The notes: generated from the letters alone by a model not told the origin. DNA of 64,000 bases from CAZDXB01 sp964509335 (GCA_964509335.1 CAZDXB010000010.1:1-64000); one strand, 5' to 3'. Counted from the first letter of the stretch, positions 43,557-52,901 are shown. A program made the numbers and translations.

Positions 43557-43586
43557 CTCCTTCCCAAATTCCAATTTGGGAAGGAG
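43557..43586. repeat. Palindrome of the TTCC-AAATT family, copy 3
   Basis: CTCCTTCCCAAATT, loop CC, exact complement AATTTGGGAAGGAG (14-bp arms). It lies just after the DUF35 gene. Confidence 0.9.
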
Positions 43587-43607
43587 CTGTAACTATTTGT
43601 AAATAAA

Positions 43608-43637
43608 CTAATTCCCAAATTGAAATTTGGGAATTAG
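43608..43637. repeat. Palindrome of the TTCC-AAATT family, copy 4
   Basis: CTAATTCCCAAATT, loop GA, exact complement AATTTGGGAATTAG (14-bp arms). It lies 21 bases after copy 3 and about 100 bases before the restriction gene. Confidence 0.9.
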
Positions 43638-43735
43638 GCGTTATAACTGTTCTATATTTTATCTTTTGGAAAAATAAAAATAAATTAGTAAGTTTTATTT
43701 TTAATAAAACGCTTAACAAATAGTCGGGTAAATCA

Positions 43736-44518
43736 GTGAATAAATGGACAAAACTAAGTATTGAATACGCTAACCAAAGGTCGTATCTTGACGACTTATT
43801 TCAAGTTTATCCCACAATTCCCGAAGGCGTTAGAGAAATCGACCAAGAAATTTGGACCGAAGTAGAGAAAGCCTTCAATCGCAAGGACAATAAATCGCTA
43901 ATTAAAAAATTGTTGACGCTAGACTTATTCCCCATTAAAGACAGCTATGTCGCTTATTTGAAAAGAGACAAAACGGCAATTGAAAGAAATCCTAGAACGA
44001 TTAACCGTATTAGCGGTAGGCTTTACGAAATGGGACTGGATAAAATATTTGAAAGATGCAGCGAACCGAAAGAAACAAATCGTCAAATTGGACCGATGTT
44101 CAGAAATTGGATTAGTAAAAAATCGTTGGGAATTGAACCGGTCAATTTGAAAATTTTTTCCGCTAACGAAAAAGACGGCGTTTTGGAAGCTGGCGATAAA
44201 GCAATGATGGATTTCGCTAAGGAACGTCTGGGATACAAGTTAAATAAAGGCTTAGACTTTATCGGCAGATTCAACGGCAAATATGTAATCGGCGAAGCAA
44301 AGTTCCTAACCGATTTCGGCGGGCATCAAAACGCCCAATTCAACGATGCAATTAATACGCTCAAAGCGAAAGGCGTTAAAGCTGAAAAAATCGCTATACT
44401 AGACGGAGTCCTATATATCAAAGGTCAAAACAAAATGTATAAAGCGATAACCGAGAAGTACAAGAACGTCAACATTATGAGCGCCCTTGTTTTAAGAGAA
44501 TTTTTATATCAATTATAA
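43736..44518 (+). CDS. Type II restriction endonuclease (PD-(D/E)XK fold, putative)
   Basis: A 260-residue protein starting at GTG. The nuclease motif is clear: Asp174 in GLDFIGRF and Glu187-Ala-Lys189 in YVIGEAKFLTDFGGHQNAQF, the D-x(12)-ExK layout of PD-(D/E)XK restriction enzymes. The N-terminal part is helical. The DNA methyltransferase gene begins 4 bases after its stop, so the pair forms a type II restriction-modification unit; the site cannot be read from sequence. The gene is more AT-rich than the preceding thiolase genes (see findings), consistent with acquisition. I see no controller gene. Start choice is uncertain because the ribosome site is weak. Confidence 0.82.
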   Translation: MNKWTKLSIEYANQRSYLDDLFQVYPTIPEGVREIDQEIWTEVEKAFNRKDNKSLIKKLLTLDLFPIKDSYVAYLKRDKTAIERNPRTINRISGRLYEMGLDKIFERCSEPKETNRQIGPMFRNWISKKSLGIEPVNLKIFSANEKDGVLEAGDKAMMDFAKERLGYKLNKGLDFIGRFNGKYVIGEAKFLTDFGGHQNAQFNDAINTLKAKGVKAEKIAILDGVLYIKGQNKMYKAITEKYKNVNIMSALVLREFLYQL

Positions 44519-44522
44519 CGCT

Positions 44523-45584
44523 ATGGAAAATTTACTTATAAAAAGCGATAATATTAAAGGATTAAATTACCTTCTTGATGAAAGGCGTTTAGAAGGCAAA
44601 ATTGACTTAGTCTATATTGACCCCCCTTTTGCAATTAGCCGAAATTTTACCATAACAGACAGTAGAGCTTCGACAATAAGTAACGCGAGAAACGGTAACA
44701 TCGCCTACGCCGACAAATTATTGGGAAACGAATTTATAGAATTTCTGCGACAAAGATTAATTCTACTTAAAAAACTATTATCGGTAAAAGGCTCAATTTA
44801 CCTACATACTAATTATAAAATCGGCCATTACGTAAAAGTAATGATGGACGAAGTTTTCGGTCCTAAAAATTTTAGGAACGACATAACAAGAATAAAATGT
44901 AATCCAAAAAATTTCAATCGAGTCGGTTACGGGAATATGAAAGACTTAATTCTGTTTTATTCAAAATCCTCGAGCCCAATTTGGAACGAACCTAAAGAAA
45001 AATATTCACAAAGAGACCTTGAAAAGCTCTTTCCTAAAAAAGACAAACACGGAAGAAGATATACAACCGTGCCAATCCATGCTCCGGGAGAAACCGAAAA
45101 CGGAAAATCAAATCAGCCGTTCAAAGGGATAATGCCGCCCGAGGGAAGACATTGGAGAACCGACGTGGAAACCTTAGAGCGTTGGGATAAGAAAGGTCTT
45201 ATCGAGTGGTCGTCATCAGGCAATCCAAGAAAGAAAATCTACGCCGACGAGAGAGAAGGAAAAAGAGTGCAAGATATATGGGAATACAAAGACCCTCAAT
45301 ACCCATCATATCCAACTGAAAAAAACGAAAAGATGCTCGATTTAATTATTAGAACATCGTCAAATAAAAACAGTATAGTTATAGATTGTTTTTCCGGCTC
45401 CGGCGTTACGCTTAAATTAGCACAGATTAACGGTAGAAAATGGATAGGTATAGATGATTCAGAACACGCTATTAAAGCGTCGATAGAAAAAATTGAGAAA
45501 ATCGAAGACAATCTATTTGACGAGAAACCTAATTTCAATTACATTGACTTAGAAAAAAAGCGAAGAAGAGAGAAACGCGTATAA
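44523..45584 (+). CDS. Site-specific DNA methyltransferase (probably N6-adenine), beta class
   Basis: A 353-residue partner of the upstream nuclease. Catalytic motif IV is DPPF (33-36, VYIDPPFAISRNF) and the AdoMet motif IVIDCFSGSGVTLKLAQINGRKWIGID lies near residues 286-312, the beta-class order. DPPF/DPPY favours N6-adenine methylation. The middle region (EPKEKYSQRDLEKLFPKKDKHGRRYTT, GIMPPEGRHWRTDVETLERW) resembles that of type III and related m6A enzymes. It protects the host from the nuclease encoded 4 bases upstream. The C-terminus is a basic Lys/Arg tail. Confidence 0.9.
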   Translation: MENLLIKSDNIKGLNYLLDERRLEGKIDLVYIDPPFAISRNFTITDSRASTISNARNGNIAYADKLLGNEFIEFLRQRLILLKKLLSVKGSIYLHTNYKIGHYVKVMMDEVFGPKNFRNDITRIKCNPKNFNRVGYGNMKDLILFYSKSSSPIWNEPKEKYSQRDLEKLFPKKDKHGRRYTTVPIHAPGETENGKSNQPFKGIMPPEGRHWRTDVETLERWDKKGLIEWSSSGNPRKKIYADEREGKRVQDIWEYKDPQYPSYPTEKNEKMLDLIIRTSSNKNSIVIDCFSGSGVTLKLAQINGRKWIGIDDSEHAIKASIEKIEKIEDNLFDEKPNFNYIDLEKKRRREKRV

Positions 45585-45683
45585 ATCAAAACCGCTAGAA
45601 TTTTAAAAAACAACCGCACCTTTGGAAATATCTCAAACTTTCTATAACTTAAGTAAAAAGTTTAAACTAAAAGAGGCGAAATT

Positions 45684-46874
45684 ATGACTTTCAAAATAAG
45701 CGACTCGGTATATTGGACGGGAAAGATAGATTGGCAGTTGCGCAAATTCCACGGCGACGAGCTTTCCACCCACCGCGGAACTTCCTTTAACTCTTACTTG
45801 ATTAAAGACGAGAAGAACGTATTAATCGACACAGTTTGGAAACCGTTCACGGCGGAATTTCTCGACAATCTGAGAAGTCTTATCAAACTGGAAGACATCG
45901 ACTATATAGTAGTCAACCACGGCGAACCCGACCACAGCGGAGCGCTACCGCATCTAATGGCTTATCTGCCGGACGGCGTCCCTATATACTGCTCGAAAAG
46001 CGGCGTCGCCTCGCTAAAAGGACACTACCATAAGGACTGGAATTTCAAGCCCGTCAAAACCGGCGACAAGCTAAACATAGGTTCTCGCGAATTAACTTTT
46101 ATCGAAGCGCCGATGTTGCATTGGCCCGACACTATGACGACATACCTTTCGGGCGAAAATATACTGTTTTCTAACGACATCTTCGGTCAGCATTACGCCT
46201 CCGAGTTTATGTTCGACGACAAAGTCAATCAATACGAGCTATACTACGAAGCGATGAAATACTACGCCAACATAATCGCGCCGTTCGCGAAAAAAGCTCT
46301 CAAAAAAGTAGAGGAACTCGAATCGCTCGACCTGCCGATTAATCTAATAGCGCCCGCCCACGGCGTTATCTGGCGAAAAGGCATCAAAAACATAATCGAA
46401 ACTTACAAGAAATGGTCGGACGCTTACAAAGAAAATCAAATAACAATAATCTACGACACGATGTATAATAGCACGAGGTTAATGGCTGAATCAATCGCCG
46501 ACGGAATCAAACAAGCCGACGACGAAGCGGAAATAAAAATATACAACAGCTCGAAAACCGACAAGAACGACTTGATTACGGAAATATTCAAATCGAAAGG
46601 GATATGCGTCGGCTCGCCTACTCTGAACGGCGGCGTCCTATCGTCGGTCGCGTCCATAATAGAGGAAGCGGCGGGCTTGAACTTGAGAGACAAAAAAGCC
46701 GCCGTTTTCGGCTCTTACGGCTGGTCGCCCGCCAATATTAAAGTCCTGACCAAAGCCTTGGAATCGGCTAAATTCGAAGTCGTCGGCGACGGCGTAAAAG
46801 CCCAATGGAAACCCGAACAAAAGAACTTGGAAGAATGCGTCGAATTCGGCGAGGAATTCGCCCAATCTCTATAA
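45684..46874 (+). CDS. Flavodiiron protein (A-type flavoprotein, O2/NO reductase)
   Basis: A 396-residue cytoplasmic protein. The N-terminal metallo-beta-lactamase-like domain has the diiron ligands in NHGEPDHSG (His79, Glu81, Asp83, His84), MLHWPDT, SNDIFGQH and APAHGVIW. The C-terminal flavodoxin domain (about 250-396) begins ITIIYDTMYNSTRLMAESIADG. There is no rubredoxin extension, so it is the two-domain class. Such proteins reduce oxygen to water or NO to N2O in anaerobes and microaerophiles; the electron donor is not encoded beside it. A GAGG-type ribosome site precedes the ATG. Confidence 0.95.
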   Translation: MTFKISDSVYWTGKIDWQLRKFHGDELSTHRGTSFNSYLIKDEKNVLIDTVWKPFTAEFLDNLRSLIKLEDIDYIVVNHGEPDHSGALPHLMAYLPDGVPIYCSKSGVASLKGHYHKDWNFKPVKTGDKLNIGSRELTFIEAPMLHWPDTMTTYLSGENILFSNDIFGQHYASEFMFDDKVNQYELYYEAMKYYANIIAPFAKKALKKVEELESLDLPINLIAPAHGVIWRKGIKNIIETYKKWSDAYKENQITIIYDTMYNSTRLMAESIADGIKQADDEAEIKIYNSSKTDKNDLITEIFKSKGICVGSPTLNGGVLSSVASIIEEAAGLNLRDKKAAVFGSYGWSPANIKVLTKALESAKFEVVGDGVKAQWKPEQKNLEECVEFGEEFAQSL

Positions 46875-46944
46875 TATTAAAAAGAAACTATCCATGTAAA
46901 TATGCAATATTATTTAATAAATAATTAAATCTTTAAAAATAAAC

Positions 46945-48420
46945 CTACCTCCCCATAATCAAATTCGCGGAAATCTTGCCGGATTCAAATATTGTCGGCA
47001 AGCCGCTTCCTGGGTGCGTGCCGCCGCCTACCAAATAGCAATTCTTGAACTCCTCGAATTCGTTGTGCGGGCGGAAGTATAGCATTTGCCCAATATTATG
47101 CCCGAGATTGAAAGTCGCTCCGTTGTAAACGTCCATGCTCTCATCCCAATCCTTCGGGGTTAGGATTTTCATCTCCTCGATATGCTCCCTCAAATCCTTC
47201 ATATTGGCTTTCGATTCCATCATATCCAAAATCTTCTCGGCGAATTCATCCTTCTTCTCGTCCCAGTAAACCGGACCGGTCGTATTGCCTATCGGTACCA
47301 AAACGTAAACCGCCGATTTCCCCTCCGGAGCGAGCGTCTTGTCGGTCAACGACGCGTTCTGAATATAAAACGAGGGGTCTTCCGGCAATATCTTAGAATG
47401 CGTTATCTCGTAAACGTTCTTCTCGTAATTGTCGGCGAATATTATATTATGATGCTCCAAGTGGTCGTATAATTTATCGACGCCCAAATAAAGCATAAAC
47501 GTCGAGCATGAATATTTCATCCGCTTCAGTTTATGGTCGGTGTATTTCTGCCTGTGTTTTTGCTCCACGAGCTTGCTCATAGAGTTCGCGAAGTCGGCGT
47601 TAATAACGACGCAATCGGCTTTCTCGATTTCGCCGTTCTCCAGTTCTATTCCTTTCGCCTCGCCGTCCTCGACGATTATCCGCTTAACCGGCGCGTTTAA
47701 ATTAATTTTACCGCCGTCCTCTTCTATCGATTTAGCCATAGCTTGCGACAGTTGATTCAAGCCGCCGGCGACATGATATATCCCCCCGCCATGCTCTATG
47801 TAAGATATTATGCTAAACGTCCCCGGCGCTTCCCAAGGCGACATCCCAATATATTTCGCCTGAAAAGTAAACGATATTTTCAAGTCTTCGCCTTCGAAAT
47901 ACCTGCCCAAAACGTCGTATAAACTAACATGAGCGTCCAAATACGGCAGCGCTTGAATCAATTGCTTGCTAAAATAGTCGCTAATTTTGCCGTAAGGAAC
48001 CTGAAGACAAGGGGTAAGCTTCTCGTATTTCTTTTTCTCTTTCTTCCTATATTTCATATACGAAGACGAACTGCCCGGAAAAACTCGCTCCATCTCCTCC
48101 TTCATCTTCTCTTCGTCGGTCGAAGGAAAAAACGTCTTATCTTTGAATTGCAATCTATACATTGGGTCGAGCTTGGTCAACTCGACGTAATCTTCCAGCT
48201 TTCTGCCAGCCATCTCGAATATATCGTCGAGCGCTTCCCGCATCATAAAAAACGTCGGACCAATATCGAAAACGTAGCCGTTCATTTCAATAGAGCCGTT
48301 CCTGCCGCCCACTCTATCTTTCTTTTCATAAATATGAACGTCGTAACCGTTTTTAGTTAAAGGCATTCCGCACGCAAGACCGCCGGGACCCGCTCCCAGT
48401 ATAATTACTTTCTCTTTCAT
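46945..48420 (-). CDS. Phytoene desaturase / carotenoid oxidoreductase family (CrtI/CrtN-like)
   Basis: A 491-residue FAD enzyme. The N-terminal GAGPGGLACGMPLTKNGYDVHIYEKKDRVGGRNG is the dinucleotide-binding signature, and YLVGGGTHPGSGLPTIFESGKI at the end is the bacterial-type CrtI/CrtN signature. Desaturases, saturases and related oxygenases of this family share these motifs. No phytoene or squalene synthase is nearby, so the substrate is open. It converges with the flavodiiron gene across a 70-base AT-rich gap without an evident terminator. Confidence 0.88.
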   Translation of the reverse strand: MKEKVIILGAGPGGLACGMPLTKNGYDVHIYEKKDRVGGRNGSIEMNGYVFDIGPTFFMMREALDDIFEMAGRKLEDYVELTKLDPMYRLQFKDKTFFPSTDEEKMKEEMERVFPGSSSSYMKYRKKEKKKYEKLTPCLQVPYGKISDYFSKQLIQALPYLDAHVSLYDVLGRYFEGEDLKISFTFQAKYIGMSPWEAPGTFSIISYIEHGGGIYHVAGGLNQLSQAMAKSIEEDGGKINLNAPVKRIIVEDGEAKGIELENGEIEKADCVVINADFANSMSKLVEQKHRQKYTDHKLKRMKYSCSTFMLYLGVDKLYDHLEHHNIIFADNYEKNVYEITHSKILPEDPSFYIQNASLTDKTLAPEGKSAVYVLVPIGNTTGPVYWDEKKDEFAEKILDMMESKANMKDLREHIEEMKILTPKDWDESMDVYNGATFNLGHNIGQMLYFRPHNEFEEFKNCYLVGGGTHPGSGLPTIFESGKISANLIMGR

Positions 48421-48506
48421 AACCAGCTCTAATATTTTTCAAACTCATACTTACCATAAAAATAACAAAAAAATCGCTTAGATGAAACTTTTAAATCAAA
48501 ACTTCT

Positions 48507-50435
48507 CTATTGCCCGCCGTCCAAGCCAATATTCGCCTCGACGCCAGCCCGTATCCACCTGCCGGGCATCCAAACGTTCGCTATATCGTTATACTTTACG
48601 TCGAAAAGATTAGACGCCTCTAGGTAAAAACTGAGAACATTCCAACTAGCGAACAAACGCAAACTCGTCAAAAAAACGGGCTTATACTCGGCTTCCTCGC
48701 CCTTGTCGTAATCGTAAAACTCGCCCGCTCGGTCTTGGAAGCTAACCTTTACAACGGCGCCGAAATCGTCCCTATAGGACAATCGACCGCCGAAATTCAA
48801 CTTATGCCGCAGAAAATCCAAGGCGTAGAGCGACGAATAACCCGCGACGCTCTTCTCCAAATTTACGTAAGTATAATTCAAACTAAGGCTCTTCAAAAAG
48901 AGATAATCGAGCGGCGGTATATTAATATCCGGCAATATCCTAACCGACGCTTCAAAACCATTCCCAATTATTTCCGTAATGTTTTCCGCTCGCCATACGG
49001 CTTCCTCGTCGGCGCCTTTCGGCTTCACCCAATCAATTATTCGCTCCCCTTCGCGTCTAAAAACGGAAACGTCGAACGCCGCGACGGAACCAAAATATTT
49101 CGCTCCCACTTCATACGACAAAGACTCCTCCGGCTCCAAATCCGTATTGCCAACGTTCGTCGGACTGTCGTAATAAAGCTCCGTGAAGGTCGGCAGGCGC
49201 AGAGAGCGGTTAACCGTTCCGAAAAACTTAAAGCCCTCGAAAGCCTCGTAGCTAATATCCACTCCCGGATAAAACGCTATGTCAAAATCCGTATTCCAAT
49301 TAACGAGAGCGCCCGCCGAAACAGCCAATCCCCGCCACAATATCGAATGCTCGGCGAATGCGGCTATGTTCTCACGCGAAGCCCGCTTATCGTATATGCC
49401 GTCTGCTTCTTCGGTTTCCTCGCCCAAGACGTTGCTCTTAATATTTTCCGAGCGGAACTCGAAGCCGGCGGAAGAAACGCCCCCAAACCACACATAACCG
49501 AGATTCGCCGAGCCGCCGAAAACGTCCGTAATATGCCGGTTATGCCCCGAATACCAATCGGGCGGATTATCGCGAAACAGCTGAAACACGTCCCGATTGC
49601 GCCGCCAATAAGCCGACGACCGGAACCTCAACGTGGCGCCCGCGCTATACTTTGCGCTCGCGAAATACGTTTTCAAGCGCTCGTATTGATTAGGATACTT
49701 CGCCGTGTAAAAGCTATTCGCGCCGAAGCTCTTGTCTCTCCAGCCGCCCTGCAACTCGAACTCGCCGAACGAAGCCTCGTAACCGCCGCGATAAAATACG
49801 TTCGCAGATTGAAAGTCCGTGTTCTCGATATACGGTCCCGAGCCTTTCTTCACGACTGAAACGTAATTGTCGAAATTATCGAAATTATAAGATACGGCGG
49901 CGGCTGTCTTGTAATACTCATGCTGACCGCCGGCGAGCGAGAGCTTCGCGTTCTTCTCCTTATTCGAGCCGGTAATAATATTAATCGCTCCGGCGAAGGC
50001 GTTCGGTCCCAAAGCTCGCGAGCCGGGTCCCTCCAAAATCTCGATTTCGAGTATATCGTCGATTTCCACCGGAATATTCAAATTATGATGCCCCGTCTGC
50101 GGGTCGTTTACGGGGACGCCGTTCAGCAAAATCAAAGTTTGCTCGAACGAGCCGCCGCGAAGGCTAATGTCCGCTTGCGCGTCTATTCCGCCTCTCCTTC
50201 TAATATCCAAACCGCAAGCGTATTCCAATATATCGTCCAAAGACTGAGCCGGCGCGCTTTTTATCTCCTCGCGGGAAATCGTCCGCGCTATCCGCGAAGT
50301 CTCCGAGTAAAGCCGCGGCGCTCTTTTGCCGGTAACGACCACCTCGCTCGTAACGACCGAATCCGTCGCCGCGAGAGCCGTCGCCGCCGCTACCGCCAAA
50401 ACAATCGCCGCCGCCAATAAAGTCCCCAATTTCAT
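48507..50435 (-). CDS. TonB-dependent receptor, BtuB-like
   Basis: A 642-residue outer-membrane receptor. It has an Ala-rich signal peptide (about 1-22), a TonB box region (SEVVVTGKR), and a plug with SLDDILEYACGLDIRRRGGIDAQADISLRGGSFEQTLILLNGVPVNDPQTGHHN and IEILEGPGSRALGPNAFAGAINIIT. The barrel ends WIRAGVEANIG followed by a short tail. Size and plug motifs are closest to vitamin B12 and siderophore receptors of the BtuB/Cir group. B12 import would suit IcmF in this window, but no btuFCD genes or riboswitch are present. The signal-peptide end is very GC-rich (41 of 60 bases at 50341-50400). Confidence 0.88.
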   Translation of the reverse strand: MKLGTLLAAAIVLAVAAATALAATDSVVTSEVVVTGKRAPRLYSETSRIARTISREEIKSAPAQSLDDILEYACGLDIRRRGGIDAQADISLRGGSFEQTLILLNGVPVNDPQTGHHNLNIPVEIDDILEIEILEGPGSRALGPNAFAGAINIITGSNKEKNAKLSLAGGQHEYYKTAAAVSYNFDNFDNYVSVVKKGSGPYIENTDFQSANVFYRGGYEASFGEFELQGGWRDKSFGANSFYTAKYPNQYERLKTYFASAKYSAGATLRFRSSAYWRRNRDVFQLFRDNPPDWYSGHNRHITDVFGGSANLGYVWFGGVSSAGFEFRSENIKSNVLGEETEEADGIYDKRASRENIAAFAEHSILWRGLAVSAGALVNWNTDFDIAFYPGVDISYEAFEGFKFFGTVNRSLRLPTFTELYYDSPTNVGNTDLEPEESLSYEVGAKYFGSVAAFDVSVFRREGERIIDWVKPKGADEEAVWRAENITEIIGNGFEASVRILPDINIPPLDYLFLKSLSLNYTYVNLEKSVAGYSSLYALDFLRHKLNFGGRLSYRDDFGAVVKVSFQDRAGEFYDYDKGEEAEYKPVFLTSLRLFASWNVLSFYLEASNLFDVKYNDIANVWMPGRWIRAGVEANIGLDGGQ

Positions 50436-50607
50436 ATTCTCTCAATTTTCTCTTTCGTCCAAAATAAGTTTGTAAAGATAAAGGATTAGAGCTAGAAAGA
50501 AAAGTTAGTTTGTTAAACTACCGTCAGTTATAGAAATTTCTGATTAGCTATTTATAAATTCGCTCATTCCTTATATTTGTATTTTGGCAACGACAAATTA
50601 CGAGCAA

Positions 50608-51363
50608 ATGAAAACAAAAAAGAAATACGAAATAGGAATAGCTTTAGGCGGCGGCGGGCAAAGAGGATTCGCCCACTTCGGCATACTGAAAGCGCTGAAC
50701 GAAAAAGGCATATATCCCGATATGATATCCGGCGTCAGCGCCGGAGCCATAGCCGGCGCGTTCATAGCCGACGGCAAAGAACCGGAAGAAGCTTTCAACT
50801 TGTTAAAAAAGAACAAATTCGCCGATTTCACCAGAATAATATTCCCTATCGACGGCTTCTTCAGCCTCGACAAATTAAACGACAACCTGAAAAACTTGAT
50901 TGAAGCCGACGACGTAAAGGACTTGAAACTGCCTTTCTACGCCGCGGCGACTAATTTAACCGACGGAACGGTGGAATATTTTGACGAAGGTCCCCTTCAT
51001 ACTATAATCCAAGCGTCGTCTTCGATACCGGTTGTTTTCTCCCCCGTTGAAATCGACGGTAAATTATACGTTGACGGCGGCATATTCGACAACGTGCCCG
51101 TTACCCCGCTCTTGGGAAAATGTAAAAAGATAATCGCCGTCAACGTAAACCCAATGAAGAAAGCCAAAAGCATCAAAAACTTTTTGCAAGTAGCCGATAG
51201 AGTAACGCACCTTGTCGTTAACCAAACCATCAAAGACATAAAAGACAAATGCGATATATTCATCGAACCTAAAAGAACGATAGAATATGAAATACTATCT
51301 TCCGACCATCCCGACAAACTTTTCGAAATCGGCTACGAATATTGTAAGAGTTTGGATATATAG
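50608..51363 (+). CDS. Patatin-like phospholipase
   Basis: A 251-residue acyl hydrolase of the RssA/patatin type. The oxyanion motif GGGGQRGFAHFG, the nucleophile elbow GVSAG and the dyad Asp in VDGGIFDNVP are all present. It has no signal peptide or membrane segment, so it is probably cytoplasmic or membrane-peripheral. I chose the ATG at 50608; a TTG at 50584 is in frame but adds eight residues and has no better ribosome site. It is divergent from the BtuB-like receptor and is followed by a repeat island. Confidence 0.9.
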   Translation: MKTKKKYEIGIALGGGGQRGFAHFGILKALNEKGIYPDMISGVSAGAIAGAFIADGKEPEEAFNLLKKNKFADFTRIIFPIDGFFSLDKLNDNLKNLIEADDVKDLKLPFYAAATNLTDGTVEYFDEGPLHTIIQASSSIPVVFSPVEIDGKLYVDGGIFDNVPVTPLLGKCKKIIAVNVNPMKKAKSIKNFLQVADRVTHLVVNQTIKDIKDKCDIFIEPKRTIEYEILSSDHPDKLFEIGYEYCKSLDI

Positions 51364-51737
51364 ACGAAGCGATAAAGACTACCGGACGTCATTCCCAGCT
51401 CGACTGGGAATCCAGAGAAAACGATTGTCTTGAAATCATACTTTTATCTCATTACCTAAATCCCGAGGCTAAACTAAAATCCAGAAACTAATCTAATTCC
51501 CAATTTGGAATTTGGAAATTAGGATAAAAAAAATGAAATTTGGATAAACTTTAGAGCGCCGCCTATTTCCCAAATTGAAATTTGGGAAATAGGATAAATT
51601 AGGATAAAATTGAAATTTGGGAAATAGAACGGATAAAAAGCCGCAAGACTAGGTATAGAAATAAATGAAAACTTGGATGATAGGGCAAATATAACTAAAT
51701 TTTGAAAAATGATTATTAGGAATTATATAAAAGTCTG
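51364..51737. repeat. Repeat island between the patatin and CNNM genes
   Basis: No gene is seen. ATTCCCAG CTCGA CTGGGAAT at 51391-51411 is followed by several copies of the TTCC-AAATT palindrome: an imperfect one at 51493-51522 (CTAATT outer arms, two mismatches), a degenerate right arm near 51531-51540, a perfect one at 51562-51593, and a right-arm-only copy at 51612-51627. Confidence 0.85.
51562..51593. repeat. Palindrome of the TTCC-AAATT family, perfect copy
   Basis: CCTATTTCCCAAATT, loop GA, exact complement AATTTGGGAAATAGG (15-bp arms). The outer arms CCTAT/ATAGG differ from every other copy while pairing perfectly. Confidence 0.9.
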
Positions 51738-52802
51738 ATGCTACTTTTACTTATATATCTGTTTTTAGCCTTGTTCGTTTCCTTCCTTTGCTCGGTAATG
51801 GAAGCGGTTCTGCTATCTACCACCATTCCTTTTTTGAAAGTGAAAGAAAAGGAAGGCTTCGGCTCGGCGAGAAAGATAATGAAGCTAAAGCGTTTTATAA
51901 ATAAACCGCTCTCCGCCATTCTATCGCTGAATACAATAGCCCACACCGTCGGCGCGGCGGGCGTCGGCGCGCAAGCTACGCTGGTTTTCGGCAAGGCGTA
52001 TTTCGGCGTCGTGTCAGCGGTTCTGACGTTTTTAATCCTCGTTATATCCGAAATAATCCCAAAAACCATAGGAGCCAGATATTGGAAAAAACTAACTATT
52101 CCCGCGGGCAACATAATAAGATTCACAATTTTTATAACTTATCCCTTAGTAATTATCTCGGCGCTGGTAACCAAACTCGTATCGAGCAAAAAAAGCGGCA
52201 AGACAACCAGCAGAGAAGAAATCTCCGCTCTGGCGGACATTGGAGCAGAAGAAGGAATTGTCGGCGCCACCGAAAACAAAATCATACAAAATCTTATTCG
52301 CTTAAAAAATATAAAAGTCCACGAAATAATGACGCCGAGAACCGTAGTTTCAGCCGCCAACGAAGAGATGGACCTGCCGGATTTCCAAAAAGACAAAAAA
52401 TTCCTTTACTTTTCGAGAATACCGGTTTACGCCGAAGAACAGGATAGAATCACGGGATACGTCTTACGCCAGACCGTTCTCGAAGAATTGACCGAAGGCA
52501 GAACCTCTCTAAAACTAAAGGACATTAAACGCGAAATCGCGGTCGTCCCCGATATAACGCCCACTTTCAACGCGTTTGAAACGCTAATAGATAAAAAAGA
52601 TCACATCGCTATGGTAGTCGATGAATACGGCGGAATGTCAGGCATAGTAACGATGGAAGATATTATCGAAACGTTAATCGGCTTCGAAATCATCGACGAA
52701 AGAGACGCCATAAAAGATATGCAACGCTACGCCCGAGAAAGATGGAAAAAACGACAGGCAAAATACAATCTTCTGCAAAAATTCAGAAACGAGGAAAAAT
52801 AA
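51738..52802 (+). CDS. CNNM (DUF21) transmembrane protein with CBS pair
   Basis: A 354-residue inner-membrane protein. The first about 160 residues form a DUF21/CNNM domain of three to four membrane segments (MEAVLLSTTIPFLKVKEKEG, LNTIAHTVGAAGVGAQA, ISEIIPKTIGARYWKKL). Residues about 195-330 are a CBS pair (HEIMTPRTVVSAANEEM; HIAMVVDEYGGMSGIVTMEDIIETLIGFEIIDERD). The CorC/HlyC transporter-associated domain that ends longer members is absent. These proteins are linked to magnesium/cobalt export or sensing. Confidence 0.93.
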   Translation: MLLLLIYLFLALFVSFLCSVMEAVLLSTTIPFLKVKEKEGFGSARKIMKLKRFINKPLSAILSLNTIAHTVGAAGVGAQATLVFGKAYFGVVSAVLTFLILVISEIIPKTIGARYWKKLTIPAGNIIRFTIFITYPLVIISALVTKLVSSKKSGKTTSREEISALADIGAEEGIVGATENKIIQNLIRLKNIKVHEIMTPRTVVSAANEEMDLPDFQKDKKFLYFSRIPVYAEEQDRITGYVLRQTVLEELTEGRTSLKLKDIKREIAVVPDITPTFNAFETLIDKKDHIAMVVDEYGGMSGIVTMEDIIETLIGFEIIDERDAIKDMQRYARERWKKRQAKYNLLQKFRNEEK

Positions 52803-52901
52803 AACGCCGACTTTTCATAAATCACAGTCAGAATATTTTTTTCTTTCGATAAATTTTTCGGAAATTGAAACAAAATTAACGCGTAAACAAAATAATATTT
52901 G

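Noticed and set aside
48735..49859. A 374-codon open frame on the plus strand inside the BtuB-like receptor gene.
   Set aside because: Arg/Ile-rich translation without domain structure; the minus-strand receptor explains the region fully.
50436..50607. A cobalamin riboswitch in front of the BtuB-like receptor.
   Set aside because: The gap between divergent genes is too short and lacks the expected stems; the sequence is AT-rich without paired regions.
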